Made by a program: the position numbers and the translations under genes. Below are positions 1-5,361 of a stretch of DNA of 6,936 nt, piece by piece; the stretch's first letter is position 1, and each line of letters starts with the position of its first letter. Under the pieces are notes generated by a model, which did no database searches, had not been told where the DNA came from, and saw only the letters and a list, made by a program, of their open reading frames with translations. This DNA comes from Candidatus Latescibacterota bacterium (GTDB lineage Bacteria; Latescibacterota; UBA2968; UBA8231). The DNA is taken from contig DPVW01000274.1 of the NCBI GenBank assembly GCA_003529325.1, positions 1 to 6,936 of the forward strand, written 5' to 3'.

Positions 1-840
1 CTTGCCCGTGGAGCCGGAGGTATAAAGGATGAACAAGGGATCCTCGGCGTCCATCTGCTCGCAGGGGCAGTCGGCGTCGGCGTCGGCCATGACCTCGTGC
101 CACCACAGGTCACGTCCCGGCTGCATGTCCACGGCAAAGACGCCCTCCGCCTTTTCCCGTTCGACGACGATACAGGTCGCCACGGGTTTGCCCATCTCCT
201 TTTCGGCCGTCGCCATGGCCTCGTCGGCGTTCGGCTTGAGCAGCACCGGCTTGTCACCACGATGGTTGCCATTGCAGGTGATCAGCGTCGTGCAGGTGGC
301 GTCGGAGATGCGGTCCGCCAGAGCGTCGGCGGAGAAACCACCGAAGACGATGGAGTGGATGGCGCCGATGCGGGCGCAGGCGAGCATGGCGACGGCGAGC
401 TCGGGGATCATGGGCATATAGATCGATACACGATCCCCCTTGCTGACACCCCGCGACTTGAGGACGTTGGCGAACTTGCAGACTTGCTCGTGCAGTTCGC
501 GGTAGGTCAGGGTGCTGTCCTCATCTGGTCTGTTGCCCTCCCAGATGATGGCCCGTTGGTCGCCACGGCTGTCCAGATGCCGGTCGAGGCAGTTGTAGAC
601 GATGTTGGTGCGGCCGCCCTCAAACCACTTGATGGAGATGGGCCCCTTGGTCATGTCATAGTTGTAGTCGCGAACCGTATGCCACTTCTCGAACCAGTGG
701 AAGCCTTCGGCTTTGTCAGCCCAATACGCTTCGGGATCGGCGACGGAGCGCTCGTATGCCGTCAGGTAGGCCTCGTGGCTGCCGACGTGGGCGTCGCCGC
801 TAAAGGCTGAGGGGGGAGAGTAGAGTTCGTCGGCACTCAT
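1..840 (-). CDS. acs: Acetyl-CoA synthetase, N-terminal 280 residues (3' end beyond window)
   Basis: AMP-forming acetate-CoA ligase, which activates acetate to acetyl-CoA through acetyl-adenylate in the cytoplasm. The 280 codons inside the window match the family from its start: the N-terminal ACAS_N region (about residues 20-85, with SIKWFEGG at 69-76 and NCLDRHLD at 83-90), then the adenylation core with IYMPMIPELAVAMLACARIG at 140-159, the HSIVFGGFS segment at 162-170, and the A3 phosphate-binding loop YTSGSTGK at 273-280, exactly at the window edge. The family is usually about 650 residues, so roughly 57% is missing off the left side. The ATG at 838-840 has an AAGGAG Shine-Dalgarno (851-856) 10 nt upstream, lying in the last codons of the Nudix gene, so it is the third gene of a moeA-nudix-acs unit. 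A GCCGAC triple repeat (70-87) encodes Ala-Asp repeats in a variable loop. Family assignment is secure; the symbol follows from homology only. Confidence 0.95.
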   Translation of the reverse strand, partial: MSADELYSPPSAFSGDAHVGSHEAYLTAYERSVADPEAYWADKAEGFHWFEKWHTVRDYNYDMTKGPISIKWFEGGRTNIVYNCLDRHLDSRGDQRAIIWEGNRPDEDSTLTYRELHEQVCKFANVLKSRGVSKGDRVSIYMPMIPELAVAMLACARIGAIHSIVFGGFSADALADRISDATCTTLITCNGNHRGDKPVLLKPNADEAMATAEKEMGKPVATCIVVEREKAEGVFAVDMQPGRDLWWHEVMADADADCPCEQMDAEDPLFILYTSGSTGK

Positions 841-847
841 CGGGAGA

Positions 848-1468
848 TCACTCCTTTGCGTTGACGTCCGGACAGATAGCTAGATCGTCGGGTAATATCC
901 GCTGCTGACGTAACCACATCAAACCCACAAGTGTCTTGGCGTCGATGATGTGGTGTTCGTCCAAGGCGCGCCAGACCTCTTGCTCGGACATCTCGACGAT
1001 CTCGATGTCCTCCCCTTCCTGGTCGAGGCCACCTCCGGCAGCGACCTGACTGGTGTCGTCTACGGCGGCGTAGAAGAGGTAGATGCGTTCCGACGAACCG
1101 CCGGGGGTCAGATAGAATGCCCCCAGGGACTGCAACTCGTCGATGTCGTAACCCGCCTCCTCGCGGGCCTCGGCACGGGCGACCTCTTCGGGGCTGCGCC
1201 CCGCCTCGATGACCCCGGCGACCAGTTCCAGCGTCCAACCGGGACCCTTCTCCCACGTGGGGTAGCGGAACTGTCGCACGAGGGTGACGACCCGTCGCTC
1301 CGGATCGTGCAGCAGCACGGCGGCACCATCACCACGGTCGAGGTTGAGTCGTGAGATCGGTTGGCTCATGGAGCCGTCGAAACGTTCGTGCCGCAGATCG
1401 ACCTCTTCCAGGCGGAAGAAACCGTCATAGAGTTGCCGTCGTGCTTCGACGTCGACGCGCATGCTCAC
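848..1468 (-). CDS. Nudix hydrolase, ADP-ribose / nucleotide-sugar pyrophosphatase type
   Basis: A 206-residue Nudix protein whose overall layout resembles ADP-ribose pyrophosphatase (NudF) and GDP-mannose pyrophosphatase (NudK): an N-terminal strand region (FFRLEEVDLRHERFDG, 17-32), VTLVRQFRYPTW at 61-72, then ELVAGVIEAG at 81-90 leading into the Nudix box (G85 to Y107). The metal-binding glutamates of the helix, E100, E103 and E104 (AEAREEAGYD), are present. The usual Glu six residues after the box glycine is Arg91, and the Arg of REUxEE is Ala99. A probable substrate-loop segment, YLTPGGSSERIYLF, follows at 119-132. Such enzymes hydrolyse NDP-X compounds to NMP plus X-phosphate; the exact substrate cannot be read from the sequence. 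The start is GTG at 1466-1468, overlapping the moeA TGA in a GTGA tetranucleotide; an in-frame ATG two codons later is an alternative. The stop (848-850) sits 7 nt before acs. Confidence 0.9.
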   Translation of the reverse strand: MSMRVDVEARRQLYDGFFRLEEVDLRHERFDGSMSQPISRLNLDRGDGAAVLLHDPERRVVTLVRQFRYPTWEKGPGWTLELVAGVIEAGRSPEEVARAEAREEAGYDIDELQSLGAFYLTPGGSSERIYLFYAAVDDTSQVAAGGGLDQEGEDIEIVEMSEQEVWRALDEHHIIDAKTLVGLMWLRQQRILPDDLAICPDVNAKE

Positions 1469-2703
1469 GCTACGTCACCAAGGATCTGCACCGTCACCCT
1501 GCCACCCTTGGCAACGGCCTGTTCCGGGTCGAGCACGACAAAACCGTTGGCGCCGAGCATGGAGGTCATCATGTGCGACCCCTGGGCGCGGTGCGCGGTA
1601 CTGGCAGTCAACTGGCCGTCGCTGCTGAGGCGTAGCCGGGCGCGCAGAAAGTTGCGGCGTTCGCCGTCGTTGACCAGGTCATGTTCGATACGCGCCGTGC
1701 TCTGTGGCAGCGACCAATCTCGTTCCAGGTAGCCGGTGGCTTTGCGGATGGCGGGGCGTACAAACTGCAGAAAGGAGACCAGACTCGACACCGGATTGCC
1801 GGGCAAGCCGAAGTATGGGATGTCCTGCAACAGGCAGAAGAACAGCGGTTTACCCGGTTTCATGGCGACCCGCCAGAGAATCTGTTCGGCGCCGAGGTCG
1901 TTGAGGACCTTCTTTACGTAGTCGTAATCGCCGACGCTGACACCTCCCGACGAGACGATAAAGTCGCAGCCCATGGCGGCCTCGACGGAGGCGCGGATCG
2001 CAGCTTCGTTGTCGGCGGCGATCGGCAGCAGCACCGGTTCGGCGCCACAGGCGCTGGCGACGGCGCCAAGAGCGGGTGTATTGCTGTTGACGATCTGCCC
2101 CGGACCGCGTGTGTCGCCGACTTCCACCAGTTCGTCCCCCGAAGAAAGAACCGCCACCGTGGGTCGTCGACCGACGAGGACGTGGGGCTGATTCACGGCG
2201 GCGAGCACACCGATCTCCCCCGGGCCCAATTCGGTGCCGGCGGCGATCAGGGCTTCACCCGCTTTCATGTCCTCACCCCGGCAGCGCACGTTTTCGCCTG
2301 CTTCCTCCTCCGGTTCGAGGATATCGACGCCGTCATCCTGTGCGCGCGTGTCTTCCACCCGGATGACGGTGTCCGCACCATCGGGGACGAGGGCACCCGT
2401 CATGATGCGACTCGCCTGTCCGGCGCCGACACTCAGCTGTGGGACTTTGCCGGCAGGGATATCCTCGATCACCTGCAGGGTCACCGGTGCGGTCGGTGTG
2501 GCGGCTGCAACGTCAGCAAAACGCACGGCGAAACCGTCCATGGCGGAGTTGTCGTGGGGTGGGTTGTCGTATGGCGCACTCAGGTCGGCGGCGAGCAAGC
2601 GCCCGCCGGCATCCGTCAACGGGACGCGCTCCGTGCCCAGAGAGTGGATGCGTTCGAGCACCGCGGCGCGGGCCTGTTCGACGGTAAGCATTTCATCGGT
2701 CAT
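1465..2703 (-). CDS. moeA: Molybdopterin molybdenumtransferase MoeA
   Basis: Inserts molybdate into adenylylated molybdopterin to give the molybdenum cofactor, in the cytoplasm. At 412 residues it matches the usual length (E. coli MoeA is about 411). Signature motifs are in order: PPHDNSAMDGFAVR at 48-61, RIMTGALVPDGADTVIRVE at 99-117, the MoCF_biosynth (MoaB/Mog-like) domain with VAVLSSGDELVEVGD at 183-197 and VNSN at 205-208, SSGGVSVGDYDYVKKV at 251-266, MKPGKP at 281-286 and FGLPGNPVSS at 298-307, then a C-terminal beta domain. Asp56, Thr102, Glu191 and Asp259 appear to correspond to residues described as important in E. coli MoeA. The start ATG (2701-2703) has only a weak, distant AAGG upstream; a second in-frame ATG at 2689-2691 is possible. 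It is preceded by the nfuA terminator and overlaps the next gene by 4 nt. A molybdoenzyme is implied elsewhere in the genome; none is in the window. Confidence 0.96.
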   Translation of the reverse strand: MTDEMLTVEQARAAVLERIHSLGTERVPLTDAGGRLLAADLSAPYDNPPHDNSAMDGFAVRFADVAAATPTAPVTLQVIEDIPAGKVPQLSVGAGQASRIMTGALVPDGADTVIRVEDTRAQDDGVDILEPEEEAGENVRCRGEDMKAGEALIAAGTELGPGEIGVLAAVNQPHVLVGRRPTVAVLSSGDELVEVGDTRGPGQIVNSNTPALGAVASACGAEPVLLPIAADNEAAIRASVEAAMGCDFIVSSGGVSVGDYDYVKKVLNDLGAEQILWRVAMKPGKPLFFCLLQDIPYFGLPGNPVSSLVSFLQFVRPAIRKATGYLERDWSLPQSTARIEHDLVNDGERRNFLRARLRLSSDGQLTASTAHRAQGSHMMTSMLGANGFVVLDPEQAVAKGGRVTVQILGDVA

Positions 2704-2731
2704 CAGCTGGTCAGGCCTTCAGAAATGAGAA

Positions 2732-2757
2732 ACGCCGGAGCCTGCAGGCCCCGGCGT
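2732..2757 (-). terminator. Intrinsic terminator after nfuA
   Basis: On the minus strand a 7-bp perfect stem (ACGCCGG/CCGGCGT) continues, after one mismatch, into a 3-bp inner stem with a TGCA loop. It is followed at once by a T-rich tract (TTTCTCATTTCT, 2719-2730). It begins 35 nt after the nfuA stop and ends before moeA, so it should end the nfuA transcript and separate it from the moeA-nudix-acs unit, or attenuate read-through into it. The hairpin itself is nearly symmetrical, but only the minus strand has the U-rich tail. Confidence 0.75.
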
Positions 2758-2792
2758 CGATGTCGGAATTACTGAGTCCGTGGGATACCGGT

Positions 2793-3374
2793 CTACGCCG
2801 GCGCCTGGTAATAGGGATTCTTGCCGTTGGCATGGTCGGTGACGTCGTAGATCTCTTCGATCTCGGGGCAGGACTCCTTGATCATTACCTCAATGCCCTG
2901 CTTGAGGGTGACGTCGGCCATACCACAGCCCTGGCATCCGCCCTCGAGTTGCAAAAAGACCGTCTTCTCTTTCACGTCGATGAGAGAAACCCGTCCCCCG
3001 TGGCCGGCGACGGAAGGATTGATGCGTTCCTCCAGTACTGCCTGTACGCGGCTGACGAGGTCGCCATCGACGCCTTCGGGCAGACTGCGGGGACGTTCGA
3101 TCTTGAAGCCGGAACCCGTCAACCCTTCGACATGATCGACGACGGCTTCGTTGACGTAGGCCTGACTCTCGGGATCGACGTAGACGTCGAAACCCTCAAA
3201 GGGAATGACCTGATCGACGTCATCCTCCTGGCCGCCACTGATAAAGGCCATGCGATAATCGACCTTCAGCGGCGACACGGATTTGGCGCCGACGCGCAAT
3301 CCCTGCACCGGGTTCGGGCTCTTGCCTATGAGTTCGACGATCTTTTCTCGGGCGCCATCAGTAATGGTCAGCAT
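2793..3374 (-). CDS. nfuA: NfuA-type Fe-S cluster biogenesis/carrier protein
   Basis: A scaffold or carrier that binds a [4Fe-4S] cluster and passes it to client apoproteins. It has 193 residues from the preferred start, close to E. coli NfuA (191). The N-terminal half (about 1-95) looks like an A-type (IscA/HesB) domain without the cluster cysteines, as in NfuA, and shows KVDYRMAFI and the GFDVYVDPES segment. The C-terminal half is the NifU domain, with INPSVAGHGGRVSLIDV followed by LEGGCQGCGMADVTLK, giving the CxxC ligand pair (Cys147 and Cys150 from this start). The open frame extends two codons further to a TTG at 3378-3380, but the AAGGA Shine-Dalgarno (3384-3388) lies only 3 nt from that TTG and 9 nt from the ATG at 3372-3374, so the ATG is preferred. 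It is monocistronic: divergent from the HEAT-repeat gene, with a promoter upstream and a terminator downstream. Confidence 0.94.
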   Translation of the reverse strand: MLTITDGAREKIVELIGKSPNPVQGLRVGAKSVSPLKVDYRMAFISGGQEDDVDQVIPFEGFDVYVDPESQAYVNEAVVDHVEGLTGSGFKIERPRSLPEGVDGDLVSRVQAVLEERINPSVAGHGGRVSLIDVKEKTVFLQLEGGCQGCGMADVTLKQGIEVMIKESCPEIEEIYDVTDHANGKNPYYQAPA

Positions 3375-3383
3375 GTGCAAAAA

Positions 3384-3388
3384 TCCTT
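3384..3388 (-). promoter_or_regulatory. nfuA ribosome binding site that decides the start
   Basis: AAGGA on the minus strand, spaced 9 nt from the ATG at 3372-3374 and only 3 nt from the upstream in-frame TTG at 3378-3380. The spacing favours the ATG and shortens the product by two residues. Confidence 0.7.
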
Positions 3389-3411
3389 GCGTTTGTATGA
3401 GCTTCTGCTTG

Positions 3412-3439
3412 AATGTAGAACCGACACCCGGAAGGTCAA
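3412..3439 (-). promoter_or_regulatory. Candidate sigma70-type promoter for nfuA
   Basis: On the minus strand, TTGACC (3434-3439; 5/6 to the -35 consensus) is separated by 16 nt from TACATT (3412-3417; 4/6 to the -10 consensus). Transcription would begin about 30 nt upstream of the nfuA ATG. It lies in the 77-nt divergent gap between nfuA and the HEAT-repeat gene. I see no comparably good promoter on the plus strand and no recognisable IscR-type operator. This is consensus matching only. Confidence 0.45.
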
Positions 3440-3451
3440 GAAAGGCTGATC

Positions 3452-3868
3452 ATGACAACGATGACCCTGGAGCAGATCCTTGAGCAATCCCACTCGCCGG
3501 ATCCCACCGTTCGTCGACGTACCCTCCACGATCTGTGCCCCTGCGAATTGAAGGCCGATCATCCGGCGGCGTGGTCCCGCATTCTTGAACTCTGTCGTGA
3601 TGAGGCCCTGGATGTACGCAAGGCGGCACTCCACACGTTGACGGACGGCTCCCCACGGGAGCGAGCAGGGGACATCGTCCGGGCCATGGAGAGTATGTAT
3701 AATGAGGTTTCGTGCCACGGGACGCATCAACGATCACTGAGTTGGCCGACGGCGGGGCCTCTCATCGATCTGCGGCAACGGGGTCAGTTCTTCCAGCGTC
3801 ACAGCGTAATCCTTCACTTGCTGCAGGTCCCGATCCAACACCATGCGCCACGAAGCCTGACGCTGTAG
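3452..3868 (+). CDS. Small HEAT-repeat protein, C-terminus probably frameshifted
   Basis: The open frame gives 138 residues, but only the first 84 look like a natural protein. Residues 5-64 form two helical-repeat-like units (LEQILEQSHSPDPTVRRRTL, then WSRILELCRDEALDVRKAAL), each with the D-P/D-V-R-x-x-A/T-L pattern of HEAT repeats, joined by a LCPCELKADHPAA linker. Such proteins act as protein-binding scaffolds; no specific partner can be named. After ESMYN (to 3703) the frame becomes low-quality and runs 135 nt antisense into the DUF922 gene. In the +1 frame from 3705 the DNA reads RFRATGRINDH and stops at 3738-3740, resembling the basic RRTGKIN-like tail I recall for small proteins of this kind. 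The likely intended end is therefore 3740, overlapping the neighbouring stop. The ATG at 3452 has AAAGG (3441-3445) with a 6-nt spacer. It is divergent from nfuA. Confidence 0.7.
   Translation: MTTMTLEQILEQSHSPDPTVRRRTLHDLCPCELKADHPAAWSRILELCRDEALDVRKAALHTLTDGSPRERAGDIVRAMESMYNEVSCHGTHQRSLSWPTAGPLIDLRQRGQFFQRHSVILHLLQVPIQHHAPRSLTL
3704..3740 (+). other. Out-of-frame remnant of the HEAT-protein C-terminus
   Basis: In the frame starting at 3705 these bases read RFRATGRINDH followed by TGA at 3738-3740. The residues are basic and end exactly at the stop of the convergent DUF922 gene, unlike the annotated frame, which runs on antisense. A one-base insertion near 3704, or a larger deletion that also changed frame, would explain this. 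Homology of the tail is from memory and moderate. Confidence 0.5.
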
Positions 3869-4462
3869 CTCAAAACCGAAAGATGTTTCGGTGTCGAATT
3901 TGTGATTGCGCCCCGCCGTCTCCTCTTGGGCTAGGGCGAGAGTTCTCTCGATGTGCCGCTGAGCACGATCGACGACGGCCTGCACCGTCGGGCCACGCAC
4001 GTCCATCACTTTGAGCAGTCCAGGGACATCGCGATTGAGACGCCGGGCGGCGATCTCAAAAATGTCGAAGTGCATCTGTTCATGCTGCAGCACGTAGGCA
4101 GGGGAAACCCCCAAGTCTCGATTCCACCAGGAACAGGAGCGCGACATGAGCGCGTGGTAGGACAGACCCTCGACACGGGCGCGATAGATTGTCTGTGCTG
4201 TCGAATCGACGATGGGAATAGGAAAGATTCGTGCAGCGGGATTGATGATGACATAAGCACAGGTGACCGCCACCGGACGAATCATGCCTGTGCCAAAGGC
4301 CCCAGGAGGCCGTTTGCCATGGAAGTCGCTGATCTGCAACCGGCGCCAGGTGATGACGTCCGTCGAATCGAGGCCCGTATCGACCCGTGTCTGATCGGGT
4401 TGGGCAGAGGCGCCCAGGGAGAGCGCCAGCAGCAACAGGGGGATGTGCGAGGTTTGTTTCAC
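3734..4462 (-). CDS. Secreted DUF922-family metalloprotease-like protein
   Basis: A 242-residue exported protein of unknown function. The N-terminus is a typical signal peptide: MKQTS, a hydrophobic stretch HIPLLLLALSLG, then ASA-Q, giving probable cleavage after residue 20. The mature part begins with ITWRRLQISDFHGKRPPG (37-54), a region typical of the DUF922 group. The key motif is LQHEQMHFDIFEIAARRL (125-142): H127-E128-x-x-H131 is an HExxH zinc site, followed by a conserved-looking FDI-E. Near the C-terminus, FDTETSFGFELQRQASW (189-205) is a second family-like block. Cys68 and Cys110 could form a disulfide. A predicted zinc protease activity follows from the motif only; no substrate is evident. 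The start is GTG (4460-4462); an in-frame TAA lies four codons upstream, and the ribosome binding site is poor. It is convergent with the HEAT gene (stops overlap at 3734-3740) and divergent from the epimerase. Confidence 0.8.
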   Translation of the reverse strand: MKQTSHIPLLLLALSLGASAQPDQTRVDTGLDSTDVITWRRLQISDFHGKRPPGAFGTGMIRPVAVTCAYVIINPAARIFPIPIVDSTAQTIYRARVEGLSYHALMSRSCSWWNRDLGVSPAYVLQHEQMHFDIFEIAARRLNRDVPGLLKVMDVRGPTVQAVVDRAQRHIERTLALAQEETAGRNHKFDTETSFGFELQRQASWRMVLDRDLQQVKDYAVTLEELTPLPQIDERPRRRPTQ

Positions 4463-4486
4463 ACCGGTAGTTTACGATACCATAAA
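4458..4486 (+). promoter_or_regulatory. Weak candidate promoter for the epimerase-dehydrogenase pair
   Basis: TTCACA (4458-4463; 5/6 to -35), a 17-nt spacer, then CATAAA (4481-4486; 4/6 to -10). Transcription would start about 30 nt before the TTG at 4522. The -10 lacks its final T, so support is modest. Confidence 0.25.
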
Positions 4487-4487
4487 C
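4466..4487. promoter_or_regulatory. Nested inverted repeats in the divergent gap (possible operator)
   Basis: Within the 59-nt gap between two divergent starts there are two overlapping short palindromes with 8-nt spacers: GTTTA-N8-TAAAC (4470-4474 and 4483-4487) and GGTA-N8-TACC (4466-4469 and 4478-4481). The position between divergent genes fits a regulator site, but arms of 4-5 bp can arise by chance. Confidence 0.25.
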
Positions 4488-4510
4488 CTCATGCCACCTG
4501 ACCCCACACC

Positions 4511-4515
4511 GGAGG
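4511..4515 (+). promoter_or_regulatory. Ribosome binding site supporting a TTG start of the epimerase gene
   Basis: GGAGG with a 6-nt spacer to TTG at 4522-4524, in the frame that encodes the epimerase N-terminus. An ATG at 4491 is in another frame and stops after 16 codons. This site therefore fixes the start of the broken gene. Confidence 0.65.
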
Positions 4516-4521
4516 ACCTCA

Positions 4522-5345
4522 TTGTTCCAATTGGGAAATGATGAACTGAGTCTGACCCTGCTCGACCCGGTCGAGGATGAAGATCGGCTCGGCACCCGTT
4601 ACGTCTCGGGTTGTTACGTCTACTAGATCGAGGATGCCAGGCTGGGTCCACTGTTCTCCGGTCCAGCCTATCCGCACGATCCGCCTCCCGTATTCGATGG
4701 CCAGGGAATTCCCGAGGCCTTTCGTCATACCGTGGATCCGGTGGATGGCCGGCGTCTGGTACTGGGCAATTCGATCATCGCCGACGACGGCAGCGGCGGC
4801 CGCGAGAAAGAGGTGGTCGAACGCTGTCGCTGGCGCACCGATCAGGAGGAGGTGCGACTGCCAATGTCGACGACACAACGCTTCGGAGAAGTGGGTCTGA
4901 ATCTGCATCGCGAACTGACCCTGGCTGGCCGCGAGGTCACCTCCTCCACCCTGGTGCAGAATATCGGCTCCGTGGCCTTGCCCCTGATGTGGTTTGCTCA
5001 TCCCTTTTTTCCGTGGCCTGAGGACGGTGTCTGCTGTCATTTTGCCTGTGATGTCAGTCTGCTAGACAACCCCGGTTTCGCGTCAACGACGATGGCTACA
5101 TCGAACGGATTCCGGAGCACGATTGGAGCCGGGGCCAATTCATCCAGATCGATGGCATCAAGGGACAGAAGATCGATGCCACCATGCGCCATCAGACTCG
5201 TGGGCAGATGCAGATACAGGGCGATTTCTCCATGTCGGAGATGCCGATCTGGGGCAATGCCTGTACGGTCTCTTTTGAGCCCTATCTCGAACAGCAGGTA
5301 GCACCTAACGACGAATTCTCATGGACCCTGACGTATCACGTATAA
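4522..5345 (+). pseudogene. Aldose 1-epimerase (galactose mutarotase-like) gene, broken by an amber codon and a frameshift
   Basis: Conceptually a 274-residue sugar epimerase of the galactose mutarotase fold. From TTG at 4522 the frame reads FQLGNDELSLTLLDPVED, RLGTRYVSGCYVY, then TAG at 4624-4626 where relatives appear to have Gln (CAG to TAG). The same frame resumes with IEDARLGPLFSGPAYP and FDGQGIPEAFRHTVDPVDG, then the core LNLHRELTLAGREVTSSTLV and MWFAHPFFPWPEDG (His before PFFPW is a likely sugar-site residue). At about 5078 (after LLDNPGF) the frame is lost; in the next frame the DNA continues RVNDDGYIERIPEHDWSRGQ and MSEMPIWGNACTVSFEPYLE and ends SWTLTYHV with TAA at 5343-5345. Restoring one base after the Phe codon (5077-5079) rejoins the halves and makes the length divisible by 3. 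It lies 16 nt before the dehydrogenase, so both were probably one sugar-metabolism operon. Confidence 0.8.
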
Positions 5346-5347
5346 CT

Positions 5348-5352
5348 GAGGA
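5348..5352 (+). promoter_or_regulatory. Ribosome binding site supporting a TTG start of the dehydrogenase
   Basis: GAGGA with a 9-nt spacer to TTG at 5362-5364, placed just after the epimerase stop. There is no ATG in frame until codon 27, which would remove the first strand of the fold, so TTG is the likely start. Confidence 0.65.
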
Positions 5353-5361
5353 CGACCACTT

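Noticed and set aside
70..87. A triple GTCGGC hexanucleotide repeat as a regulatory or phase-variation repeat.
   Set aside because: It lies in frame within acs, encodes Ala-Asp repeats in a variable loop, and three units are too few for phase variation.
97..810. A 237-codon plus-strand frame at the left end.
   Set aside because: The minus strand carries the unmistakable acetyl-CoA synthetase N-terminus without a break; the plus frame is its shadow.
1681..2775. A 364-codon plus-strand open frame opposite moeA.
   Set aside because: Its residues show no family pattern (rich in His, Gly, Arg), and the opposite strand encodes every MoeA motif. It is a GC-rich antisense shadow.
2760..3449. A 229-codon plus-strand open frame opposite nfuA.
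   Set aside because: The minus strand encodes a full-length NfuA with the CxxC motif; the plus frame has no recognisable domain and would cover the nfuA promoter.
3700..3706. Programmed ribosomal frameshifting in the HEAT-repeat gene.
   Set aside because: There is no X-XXY-YYZ slippery heptamer or clear downstream structure, and other genes nearby are also damaged.
4624..4626. Read-through or pyrrolysine decoding of the TAG in the epimerase.
   Set aside because: The same gene also has a frameshift, nothing in the window suggests a pyrrolysine system, and the expected residue looks like Gln, so a nonsense mutation or error is simpler.
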